The position numbers and the translations under genes are program-made. This document shows positions 36,673 to 64,000 of a stretch of DNA of 64,000 nucleotides, piece after piece. The DNA lies in contig NC_092524.1 of the NCBI RefSeq assembly GCF_037038585.1, forward strand, positions 46,585,001-46,649,000, given 5' to 3'. The notes beneath the pieces were generated by a model that did no database searches, was not told the origin of the DNA, and saw nothing but the letters and a program-made list of their open reading frames with translations. Source of the stretch: Patagioenas fasciata (taxonomy: Eukaryota; Chordata; Aves; Columbiformes; Columbidae). Within the stretch, counting starts at the first letter, position 1; each line of letters starts with the position of its first letter.

Positions 36673-37499
36673 ATTGCATCATTCACATGCAAGGTAGGAG
36701 AAGTTCAACTTTTTATCCTAGTCCCATCCTATGGTGTTTATGCGGGCTGGATGAATTTTCAAGGCTGCTTACCTTCCCGGAGGGGGAGAAAGTTATTTCT
36801 AGCAATGTCAGGAATCAAGGGGATTCTGTAGCTATTTGTCAGGGGAGTGACTATGAGCTGAAGGACAGCAAATTCGTGAAGACATACACATGGTGCATGA
36901 GATGGCTTGGGGGTTGGTGGGTTGCATCACAGCAGTGATACCTCTAAAATAGGGAAAATAGCTCAGGAGACACACGTGGAAAGAGTGGTGCAAAAGCTGG
37001 ATCAGAGTACAGCGAGGTAGTTCCAGTCCACTTGTACATAATTTTTGTGAGTGAGACAGGGGTCCTAGTTTTTAGCCACTTGAAGAGTCAGCTAATGAGA
37101 GGCAGATCTGGGAGAGAGGTGAACACTTCCCTGGATCTTTTGCTGTCGGGGAAAGGCATTTGAGGTGAGTTGTCAGCTGGGCCCTTAGGAGGTCAGCAGC
37201 TCCAGTGGGCTTTTGGTTATGAGTGTGCAGGCTCTGCCACCACATAAAACATCTCTCCAGCTGCTAAACCTGCTGATCTTTGAACTTCTTAATGGCTTTT
37301 TCCTGAGATGTGGATAGGGGGTCACTACAGCTGACAGGGAGAAGAGGGATAGAGGAGATGGCAGTGTGGGTGAGAGAGGATGGTTGGTTAGTGCAGCTGC
37401 TCTTCTGTTGGGAGTCTCTCCCGAATTCCCTGCCACTCTCCTGCTTAGCCTGATAGCTCCTCCAAGTTCTCTAATCACCTTCTTGCTGTAATGAGCCTC

Positions 37500-37930
37500 T
37501 CATCTCACTGATGGAAATCAGGGTATTTGGTTATGAAAGGGACACTGTTAATAACACGATCTCTCTCTTCTCCACTCCATCCCCCACTCCCCCCGTCAGC
37601 CTCCCTCCCAGCTCTCCACACAATTCTCTCAATTAACGATAGGCAGAAATTAATTTTTCCCCTGGACTGAAACAATTGCTTGGCGGAGGATTGCCAGCTC
37701 TGTTCCAGATAGGGACCTTTCCCAGCAGGGCCCAGAGAAAGGAGGAGAGACCGAGGTGATAAGCAGGGCCCTATCAGCAGTCACAGGACGCAGTAATACA
37801 AATGTTATCCTTAGAAATGTATTTAAAGAGGATATGTTTATAATTCGAAGGGGATTGTCAGGCTGCTCCCCTCCCCCTCCCTGCAGATCCACACTGCTGC
37901 CTCCTTCCTTACCATGAAATGCTTTCAACC
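37500..37930. promoter_or_regulatory. Candidate conserved non-coding element
   Basis: The block includes ctgttaataacacgatctc, ctctcaattaacgataggc, gaaattaatttttcccctgg, gaaacaattgcttggcgg and gaggtgataagcagggcccta (GATA core), plus cttagaaatgtatttaaag. It is non-repetitive with conserved-looking texture. Inference. Confidence 0.38.
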
Positions 37931-40900
37931 CTCCAAAAGGCTTGGCAATGTCAGCAACTCAGTTCCCCTGGCCATGGCTCAGGGTCGGAGGAGGGGGTGC
38001 CTGGGTGCAGTGCTGGGAATGGCCAGTTCTACTTAGGTCTTGAGCAACAAGAGGCAAGGACCAGGAAAATATGCTGTGTAGAAAGTGAGCAGTGAGGAGG
38101 AGTGAGCACATGAATGTAAGGGACGAGAGCACTAGCTGCAAGCTGGTCTGGAGAGCAGGGATCTGGCTGCTGTTGCATGTGGCTCTGTTCCAGCAGCACT
38201 TGTGACTCAGAAAATGCTGTCCTCTTGGTTGCTTTCTAAACCTACACATTCATAGATCCTACATGCATAGTAGCTCCACATGTAAACCTGCTGCTCCAAC
38301 AAGTGTGCCCTGGCTGAAACATCCAGCAAGTAGAGCACCTTTGCCTTCCCTCAAATAAGGAATTACAATGCATCTAATGAGGCCTTCTGGCAAGCCCTAC
38401 TTGCCTACTTTACACAGAGCTGTAATATGCCCTGCAGCCTCACGTAAGACCTGCTGCTCTGCTGCGTACCAGTTGATCTCGCTGCAACAGGCAGATAATC
38501 TCTAGATGCAGGAACAGCAGGAGAGAAGCAAGAGACTCCAAAGAGGAGTTTCAGGGAGAAAAGACTGTGATCATTATAACTGCAAAAGGCATCATTCCTG
38601 CCTCCTCGAGGCTTCACCAGTCCTTGAGGGTGATCCCCACATTTGGCTGTGCTGGCTTGCTCTGAGGCCTATAGCTTTTGAAATACCACTTGCTCTTGCT
38701 GAGAGCAAGCAAGCACTCAGCTCCTGCCACCTGACATTAACATCCACAATGTTCCAGTTGTCACTAGCATTTCTGGGGCCACAACCCAGACCCACGACCA
38801 TGACTCTGCTGCTGTGGCAAAAGTATTTATTTGCTGAACATGAAAGCATCCTCAGGGGATTTAGCTGGGTGATCTTCTGGGTGGCTTGGCAGCCACTGTT
38901 GTTACACCAGCAATGGCAGGTGAAAAGGCACCGTAATAAGAATCTAGGCCATTCCGCTCCCACAGAAGTCCTTGATCTATTGCTAAATAAAGCAAATTAT
39001 CAAATAAAACATGTTATGTAAGACATGAGTAACTTCATGACCAGCCTTTGACTTGCAAAACTAAGAAGATTCATGTGATTTCTTTAGTGGTTGTTCAGTT
39101 CCTGCCTTGCATGCACTCGGTTTCTCTTTTTATTTAGTTCGTTCTTCCTTGTTACAGCGTTATTAACATCCTGCTTGCTCTATTTAATTGTCCTTTCCAT
39201 GAAAGAATGCAAGTAAAAGAGTTTTCTCTTCATGTGAAAAATTTCTTTCCTAAGGAGCTCTGCATCTGTAATGCCTTGTCTCTCACCTGTCACAGTAATA
39301 ACGTTTATGTTGCCTCACACCTATATTTACAGTATCCTCAGGAGTTTGACTTGGCTGTATCAGCAGGAGTGGCACCTTGTCACAAGTCCTGACCATAGTA
39401 ATTGGTCACTGACCCTGCCTATGGTCATTGCTTAGCCAGCTTCTAGGAGATACCAAGTTCCTGTGAATCCTGACTGAGGTAGAATCTGAGTCTCTATTCA
39501 GTGCTCAGCACTTAATACTGGAAGGAGAGTGGCCCTTGGATGCACCAGGTTACACAAATCTCCCAGTTCTCCTCACTTCATCTCATTCTGTTTCCACCAT
39601 GCAGACTTTGTCCCTCCTCTGCCAGAGGTGTGAAGGCAGGCAGCAGTCCCAGAAGGTACAGAGCATCTCTATGACTAGTGTGGCAGTGAGGGTGAAGGAG
39701 AGGGATTGATAGACCCTGCTGGCCTGCCATTGCAGGGGAGCAGTGTTAGACCAGAGATGATCTGATTCACTGAGTTCTAAAGAGAAGATGCATGTTTTAA
39801 AATACAAAATTCATTTATTACTGTTAACTGAAAACCTCTTCCATTTGTTGTATGCTAGTGAAGTCTTTTGGCCTGATGCAGAGATGCTGTGGGCAAACAA
39901 TAAGCTCACATTTAATGGGAGTAGCTGACCCACTGGGAAATGCAACATTTATAGACAGACTAGCCTCACTTTCTATATTACTTCAAGTTCAAAGCTAGAA
40001 AGTTCTTTTAGACATCCCCCCACAGTCATTGGAAATTAAGTACAGGTCTTTCACAGGACACTAAAACACAGGTCATCCCTGTTTATTTGGACTATCAGGA
40101 ATCCTTCAAAGTCCATGTTAAATGAACACCAAAGGTGCTGGCAGCAGATTACTCACAGGAACATAAATGTAGGCTTGAGTTTCATTTCACCCTCAAAGAC
40201 ACTTGAGAATCAGAGCATATTAGGGAAACACCAGCTGATGCTTGTAGAATGGTACCCAGAAATAAACTGACCCTCTCTGCCCCACAGCCACTGGCAAGAG
40301 TCCAGTTGTTGGGCTGAGAAAGAGCATCAACTGTAGAGAAAAAAATATCTACTACTATGGTCTGTAAAAGAATGCAGACAGGATATCTGCCTTGCAAATA
40401 ACATCAAAGAAGCAGCAAATGAAAACTTGAAATTTCATTTTTTCCTGTCTCCTCATTCCTGCCCTGATTGCCTCAGCAGCTTGGTTTCTTGCTGAGTTTC
40501 CAGCCCTGATGGACAAGGTGCCTCAGATCAATGCACAACAATAGTGATGTTGTTGTAAGACCTGTCACAGGTGACCATGTCAGGACTCATGCTTCCAGGG
40601 CCATGGGAGTCACTGATTTGAACTGTGGCGAGCTTCTTTGGCAACACCCATGGAATGACACCGGGGTGTGAAGCTAGGATGGGACCACCCTGTGAGGGAA
40701 GGCCACAGAGCTGTCTCTGTAGTTGACTGATAAGCTTGAAATCCTGCTTTGAAGTTCCTGTGTTCTCCTTATCCTGTTTGCTCCCTTCCCTCAGTATCTC
40801 CCACTGTTGCCAACCTGGCACTTCTCAGTGAGGTTGTGGATCCACCTGTCCTGGTGACAGTAACATTCATCCTTTTTTTTCCTCGTATCTGGTACCACTA

Positions 40901-41755
40901 AAATATTCTTACTCAGGCAGTGGCATGCCTGGCTACCCAGAAAGGGCTGAGGCTACCTTTAGAAGGCAAGATCAGTTGCGTGGCCTTTACTATCAAGGGG
41001 TTCCCATGAAGCCAGTGGTACAGAAAGCTAGGAAGAGAAGCTAAGGTCTGTAAGCGTATTGGCTATTGCAGCACTGTCCACCCTAACCATGTTCCTGAGG
41101 CTGGTATTCACTGGCTGTATCCCCATGCACATGGCCACAGCCTGGATGACAGCCTCCTTCCCTCCCTGCTATCTTCATCCAGCCTTTGTCGCTGGGCTGC
41201 CCATGCTGAGCCAGCCTGTCAGCAGGCACCTCACACAGATGTCCATGTTGGTAGACTGGCACTTCCAGACGGGAGCAATCCAAGGCACAGACTGTGCCAG
41301 CTGCCTGGTGGAGGAACCAGGAGGAGTCTTGTCATGTGCAGAGCCTCCCAGATGCCATTTGTTTCCACATTCAGCTGCTGTCTAAGCTTGGACAGTGTTG
41401 GCAGTTGGAAAACTGAGCTTTGAAGGTGTCTGAGGGAGCATTCTTATGAGATGAGTATACACAGCCTGTTAGTCACACCGAGACACTGGATATATTTTGG
41501 CAAAGACAAGCAAAGAAAGTCTTTCCCTCTGAGCCAGGGTACAGCCCACCAAACCCACACAGCTTGACAAAACTGTCAGCCTGAGACTTTCCAATTGGCA
41601 ACCCACAGCTTGACAGACGAAGTCTTCGGAAACTCCTTCCGGGTGGTGGGATGGGAGGGAAATGTAGCGGTGCAGCCTTGTCCACCATGCACTTCTTCAC
41701 TCCCTCCCTTTCAGCCCTGTCCTTTCTCAATACCCAGGAAAGATTAACTCCTCTC
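37931..41755. other. Intergenic, nothing recognised
   Basis: Unique sequence without a supported gene or clear repeat. Frames of 60-170 codons (for example 38,506-39,021 + and 40,528-40,821 -) were inspected. They show no domain, no membrane pattern and no splice continuity. Confidence 0.5.
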
Positions 41756-41759
41756 CGCG

Positions 41760-42330
41760 TGCCAGAGAAAGTTATTATCATTAATGAAGAATTAAAAGGG
41801 AGCGATTAATAAAGGGCCCTTATCTGGCAGCGAGGAGGAGGCTGGACAATGGGAGGAAGACTGAGAAAATGAAAAACAATAAATACGAACTGTAAAAGGA
41901 GGCGAGCGCTGCTCCCACTTGTTAGATCGCAGCTGCATCTCCTGAGGGGGGAAGGCTCCAAATTGCTAATTACTGCCTCTGAAAAGACCTCGCTCTGATA
42001 TGTTTTCTGCTGAAAGGTTCCCATTAATGAAGCAGCGATGATGCCGTTTCCCTTTGACTTGCCTTCAATTCCCTCCCTGAGCTTCCTCCCAAGCCGGGAA
42101 CAATGAGGCCCTGGGAGCTGGCGGCTCCCACAGGCCTCTCAGAGACTGGGCCGGGGGCAGCTGAGTGAGGGGAGCCGAGCTGGCTGTGAAATATGGAGGG
42201 GGGAGATAAGGCAAAGACAGAGGAAAGAGGCTCACTCCCAGGAGCCCAGGGAAAATTTGCAGTTATTATGAAGGAGATGAGACAGATTAAAAGCCCTTGT
42301 GTTCTGCGCTGCCCTTTTATTTAGTGGCTT
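41760..42330. promoter_or_regulatory. Candidate conserved non-coding element
   Basis: The block includes gttattatcattaatgaag, gggagcgattaataaaggg, aaaacaataaatacgaac, caaattgctaattactgcc, ttcccattaatgaagcagcg and attaaaagccc. Repeated ATTAATGA and TAATTA-type cores over more than 500 bp with retained CpGs suggest a homeodomain-bound enhancer. Inference. Confidence 0.42.
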
Positions 42331-43214
42331 CATCTCTGAGATGAAAGAAGTTGGAAATGACTTTCTCTGCGTTTTGCTGCAAGAAGCTTCACGGCACATT
42401 TTTTGACTTTATTCCTCCCTTTGTTTCTTGTCCCCTTTCTGTCTCTCTCTTTTTCCTTTTAACCCCTGGAAGGTTTTGCTGAGAAGCACCGTGGGACCAG
42501 GCAGAACATTTGCTGGGGCAGAGCAACGACTCCTCCACTCTGCCCATCCTCTCGGGCCGTGCCTCTCCCTCTGCCCGCGGGAGAGGGAGCTGGGCAAAGG
42601 CACCACAACAACACACTGCAAGCATCCAGCCAACCTTCCTCTCCTGCTCACCTCGGAAATGTCCCGCACCCTTAACATCTCCTCTCCCACCTCCAGGTCC
42701 AACAGCAGTTCAGCACTGGTGACCACAGACTCTGGGCAGCGAAAAGAAACCTGTATGTACAGGTTATATCCAGTGATGGATAACAATCCAGTTGGGATAA
42801 GAGCCACTGAATATTCTCTATCCCTAGAGCATTTTATGAGCAAAACTAGTGCTGAGGAGATGGGACAGTTACCATTGTCCACACAAGGTGCCTGCAAACT
42901 GCACAGAGAATAAATAATTTGCCAGGGACGCAGGATGAAGTTGAATGAAGGCGAGGATTCCAAATTCATGGTCACTGGCCCACTCCAAAGTGAACGTTGT
43001 AAGACACAACAGAAATACCATAAACCACTTGAAAACAGATTAACCAAACTGTCCCATTGTATTTCTCTGATGTCTATTCCAATTTTTCTGATTTTTCCCT
43101 GTACACATTAGTGCTCCATTGCTCCACCTTTAGTTCTTGAGACTCTTCTAATTGCAAAAGCAGCTTCTGCCCTATCTTTTGCTTTTGTCTTTTCCCAGAA
43201 GATCAACCAACCAA

Positions 43215-43230
43215 CCCCCCCCCCCCCCCC
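43215..43230 (+). repeat. C16 homopolymer
   Basis: Sixteen consecutive C after gatcaaccaaccaa. It is prone to length error in assembly and replication. Confidence 0.95.
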
Positions 43231-44099
43231 AAATCTGCTGCCTTTACTCAGGCCAAATGCTGCCAACATCTGTTGAAGTTCAGTTTGAATTGCTGGAAAT
43301 GGCTAAAAAAAAAATGGACAGGTGAAGTAAAATTTATACCAGTTGCAAAACAGTTTGTTGACCAACAGAAACAGCAGAGAACTATTTGGGAAAACGAAGG
43401 GAAAACAAGAGAAATTAGAATGGCCATCCACTGCCATCTCCCCAGGACTTCTGAACACAGATTTTCTTGTACACAATCGTTTGGTTTGTTATCCTGCCTG
43501 GAACAGCCGCCAGTACCGAGTACTTGAAATGAAGAGGTAAGAAGCTCTGAAGTGGATGTTTACAGAATAACCTTCCCATCAGGGGAGTTTCTCTCTAACC
43601 CAGACATTTTGTAGCTATTTTATATCCCGAACCATGAAAAAGGATTGCAGAGCTGAAACAGGATTAGATTTTAGGAGGGATTGGCTCTCAGATCTGAGAG
43701 TAAAAAGAAAACTCCTGTATTGGAAATAGGAAACTGGCAGGGAAAACAAAATATTGCAGGCAAATTGGGGGAGTTTCTGCCATGGAAGGGGTTAAAAAGA
43801 CAAGAGGACACAATTATACAGACAAATTGTTACGGAGAAAATAACTTAAATGAAGTCAGCTATTGGGAATGGGATAAAAATGGTCTAGCTAATGGCAGTT
43901 TTTCTTCTTTTAATATTTCTTTTCCAAGGAAATTTCTGAGACAACTAAAAGCTAATGAAAATGTTAACATGACAGCTCAGATCGACATAAAGGACTGGTT
44001 AGAGAAATGGTATGTAGAAAGCTCAGTGAAGTGAGACGACGACTGTCCTATTGGGGTGTAGGAATCAATGGCAAACCCAAGGATTCTCTTGTTTTTTGA

Positions 44100-44510
44100 A
44101 GTATCTCGACAGACTAGGGAGGGTGCCAGAGGACCAAGGAAAATCCAGTGCCGTACCAGTGTTTTGTGGGAGGGAGCAGAGAGGAAGCAGTGATCTTGGT
44201 AATTATTACCCTTTCAGAGCACCTTCTGCTCCTAGTGACATGATGGAATAAACAGAGGCAGAAAAAAATGCAAAAATACAAAGGATGAGAAATCTGTGAG
44301 TAATAAGCTGCAGCATAGGTTTACAGAGAAAAAAATCACATCAGACAAACGTGATTATCTGACTGAATTTACAAAATTAGTCAAGACAATGCCATGAACA
44401 CAATATAACTGGACTTTGGCAAAACCTTTGATATGCTGCCTTGTAAAATGTTACTTGAAAAATGAGCTAGTATTGGCTTGAATATGAATGCAGTTACTTA
44501 GGTTAAAAAG
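44100..44510 (+). mobile_element. Diverged CR1-like LINE, reverse-transcriptase fragment
   Basis: Shifting-frame translation gives GRVPEDQGKSSAVPVF, then a GNYYPF segment, then a block around QHRFTEKK and a WTLAKPLI block. These follow in order the CR1 reverse-transcriptase landmarks (VPEDW..ANVTPIFKKG, GNYRPVSL, QHGFxxGKS, DFxKAFDTVPH). Several stops and frame changes show long decay. The element is in sense with GPATCH2L and lies about 500 bp upstream of the promoter. The 5' limit is uncertain; 43,681-44,034 may be part of the same old insertion. Confidence 0.7.
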
Positions 44511-44679
44511 GAACAACAACAAAAAAACCCCACAAAAAAGCCTACAAAAACCTAACCCCAAACAAACAAAAAACAACATGAAAGGTGAGAAATAACAGGG
44601 AATGCTAAGCAAAACGGGATGGTGGCAGGGTCACATCTGGCTTTATTGTGATGGCTGCCGGTGATGTGTAAGATGACAG

Positions 44680-44965
44680 GAAAAAAGGCGCAAGGCTTAA
44701 GGAGAGGGGAATAACCCAGAGAGGTTTAATTCAGGAGATGACTAATTTCCATGCTGATATATGCGATTAGCGTGCCAGCAGCGAAATGGAGGAGTTCGTG
44801 TACCGAGTTTATTGGTTGCCTATTAAAAAATAATATAACCAAGCAACTAAAGAGTAAACGTATGGCAAGAGCTGCCCCGTTAGCAGGTAAATGATCTGTA
44901 ATGGCTCCAACGGCGGCATCAACCACAGCCGAAACCGGCGTAGGAGCTATTAAAACCCTAGGAGC
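44680..44965. promoter_or_regulatory. Candidate conserved promoter-proximal element
   Basis: Unusual sequence just upstream of the CpG island: gaggtttaattcaggag, gactaatttccatgctg, atatgcgattagcgtgcc, tattaaaaaataatataacc, tggctccaacggcggcatc and gaaaccggcgtaggagc. It mixes AT-rich homeodomain-like cores with intact CpGs and is not repetitive. Its position suggests a conserved proximal enhancer of GPATCH2L or the start region of an antisense transcript. The minus strand has a 94-codon frame but it lacks an ATG until near its end. Inference. Confidence 0.4.
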
Positions 44966-44984
44966 CCCGGGGCCAGGCCTAAAA

Positions 44985-45330
44985 CGTGGGTGTGAAAGCG
45001 ACGGGCCCACAGGGGTGCCCCGGCAGTGCGGCCGCTCCGCCGCGCAACCCCCGCCCCCGCCGCCAGACCCGCCCCGCAGGCGGGGCGGGCGGAGAGGAAG
45101 TGGCCCGGGGAGGCCGGAAGCGCCGGTGACGAGGGGGCTGGCGGAACGGGGCGTCGGACGGTGAGCGGGGTCGGGGTGAGGCCCGGCGGGCCCGTGACGG
45201 GGGGGGCGACCTGGACAAGGCTTCCCGGTAGGGCCCGGGGGTTGTCCGGCGGGGCAGGGTCTTCTCCTCAGAGGAAGGGGACGGTATGGCCGGGTGCGTG
45301 AGGGCGCTCGGACTAAGGGAGGCGGCCTGC
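44985..45330 (+). promoter_or_regulatory. GPATCH2L: GPATCH2L CpG-island promoter
   Basis: This is a dense CpG island (gcagtgcggccgctccgccg, gaggcggcctgcggcagc) without a TATA box. It contains Sp1-type boxes (ccgccccgc, ggggcgggcgg around 45,068-45,092) and ETS-type sites (gaggaagtggc at about 45,093-45,104; ggccggaagcgccgg at about 45,111-45,126). This is the usual composition of a constitutively expressed housekeeping promoter. Transcription probably starts at about 45,090-45,120, upstream of the donor at 45,160/45,161. Confidence 0.75.
45090..45160 (+). other. GPATCH2L: GPATCH2L non-coding exon 1 (5'UTR), start approximate
   Basis: A strong donor, gtcggacg|gtgagcgg (GT at 45,161), lies inside the CpG island. 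The next acceptor upstream of the initiator ATG is at about 46,040. The exon's 5' edge cannot be read directly and is set by the ETS/Sp1 cluster. A second plausible donor in the island (gagcccg|gtaggag, about 45,380) could serve an alternative first exon. Confidence 0.55.
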
Positions 45331-46031
45331 GGCAGCAGGTGCTTCACCGGCATGGGGGTGCAGCTGTTTCTGAGCCCGGTAGGAGGTGGGGAGAGAAATC
45401 CCCAGTCGGCAGGGCACAAGTGGGAGGAGGGAGGTTGTGAGGTGGGGGATTTGGGATTAGCTGCCTGACAGCCCCGGAGGTGGGAGGTTTTGGCAGTGGG
45501 AGCTGGGGCTCGGTCTCATACACTCAGTTCCAAGGAGCACAGGGTCCTGCACGCTTTGTTTTGCTGTTGAAGTGATGCTGACTCACAAGCTGCCTCTTTT
45601 GCCATCTGTTTTACTCTTCGCTTTGCTGCTTGTCTACTTTTTGGGGGACTCAGTCTGTTTGCTGAGCGGACTAATGTGTCTCTGTGGCTTACCGACACCA
45701 GGTAGCGAACTAGTTGCAGGCTCTCATACCCTTAAGATGTGTAATAGGGCATGTTGCTTCAATGCAAAAGATTCAACCGTAAGGCCTTTTCAGACACAGA
45801 GCACTTAACTGCTGCAGTAGTGACATCTCTGCTGCCATGGTTAGAAGAGGGATTTAACCCTTGCAAAACGAAGGAGTAAAGATTAGCCCAAGAAGTGGAA
45901 GTTGTCCTGCATTGGGTTCTCCCAGGCAACTCCGAAGTAAACGTGTAACTTGGTTAATGTTACAAAGGCTATAGCCTATTGTAGTCTAGTGATGTATTGG
46001 TCGCGGCATTTATGTCTGGTGCTAATTGTAG

Positions 46032-63558
<17,527 letters not shown>

Positions 63559-64000
63559 GTAAGATGGCCCTGTCCCTTCTCACCTTGGTAACTGATGTCT
63601 TCTGGGCTTTGAACACAACCCGTGTCTCCGGCATTATGTTGTTTATTTAAACTGATTAGCTCCCTATTTCACATTAGTGTAGGCCTTCCTCTCTGACAGT
63701 GAATAGGAGGGAAAATGACTCTTGGCAGGAGCTTTGGCCTTGCAAATTTCCATATAAATTGGAACAATTTCCTCTTTTTAAATGCTTTGTTTTGCCGTGT
63801 TTGGCTCAGGCTTCTACCTGATAGCCTCATCAGTAGAGAAGGGAAAAATGGTAAGTAGTAAGTAACAATTGTAGTTAAGTAGCAGCAGTCACAGGAAACT
63901 ATAAGGGGTGATAAGCAAGGGAAACAGGCATTCTTATAACTGAAACTCTTATGTATGCACTTTTATTTTCTTTGATAAGCCTTTCATAGCTTCAGTGCTA
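63559..64000 (+). other. GPATCH2L: Start of GPATCH2L intron 7
   Basis: Intronic sequence after the exon 7b donor to the window edge. No further exon is recognised. The remaining 3' exons of the gene (expected to start with an FNPLSP-like sequence) lie beyond the window. Confidence 0.7.

Larger units (their letters stand above)
33571..37495. other. Intergenic, nothing recognised
   Basis: Pyrimidine-rich at about 33,580-33,850 and 34,470-34,810. There is a GAT/TTA microsatellite at 35,350-35,378 and an A-run plus G/T-rich tract at 36,526-36,672. No gene is seen. Confidence 0.5.

Noticed and set aside
40528..40821. 97-codon minus-strand frame with fairly even residue content
   Set aside because: No similarity recognised and no flanking splice sites that extend it; no retroelement landmark nearby.
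44726..45010. 94-codon hydrophobic minus-strand frame (..LLFSCLVILFF..) considered as a small membrane protein or mitochondrial insert
   Set aside because: It begins with GTG in the CpG island and has no ATG until near its end. Its text matched no mitochondrial protein I know. Kept only as a conserved-block finding.

Overview
The window is vertebrate nuclear DNA, almost certainly from a bird. Two split genes, both on the + strand, match IFT43 and GPATCH2L, which are also neighbours in the human 14q24.3 block. The repeats fit a bird: CR1 LINE fragments, a solo LTR and an antisense endogenous retrovirus of a type common in birds, a small hAT element, and old MIR-like SINEs. I cannot name the species. 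Nearly all long open frames between the genes look like chance frames. The real coding exons are mostly short and were found by splice sites plus protein similarity recalled from memory.

Layout: (1) 1-1480, the 3' end of IFT43: an internal exon (312-374), the terminal exon with stop (1196-1306), then a short 3'UTR with two AATAAA signals. (2) About 1.5-44.6 kb, a roughly 43 kb intergenic interval with no gene I can support. It holds scattered old repeats (CR1 at 2.8, 29.5 and 44.1 kb; hAT at 9.2 and 12.5 kb; MIR-like at 5.3 kb), simple-sequence tracts, and about nine AT-motif-rich blocks that read like conserved non-coding elements. (3) 44.7-45.3 kb, a CpG-island promoter with Sp1/ETS-type sites and a non-coding first exon. 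(4) 46.05-63.56 kb, GPATCH2L coding exons 2 to 7, with the 3' part of the gene beyond the window. Intron 2 contains a solo LTR with a perfect 5-bp target duplication. Intron 5 contains a decayed antisense retrovirus.

The most interesting structure is at the right end of GPATCH2L. Two alternative exons (40 nt and 55 nt) have the same phase and are separated by a 56-nt intron dominated by a T21 tract. Including both gives an early stop and including neither shifts the frame, so exactly one must be used. This is the classical architecture of mutually exclusive splicing enforced by a too-short intron and by reading frame. It swaps a 14-residue segment for a 19-residue segment.

All splice calls are by eye. 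Similarities to human or paralogous proteins are from memory and no search was run. Conserved-element calls are pattern-based guesses.
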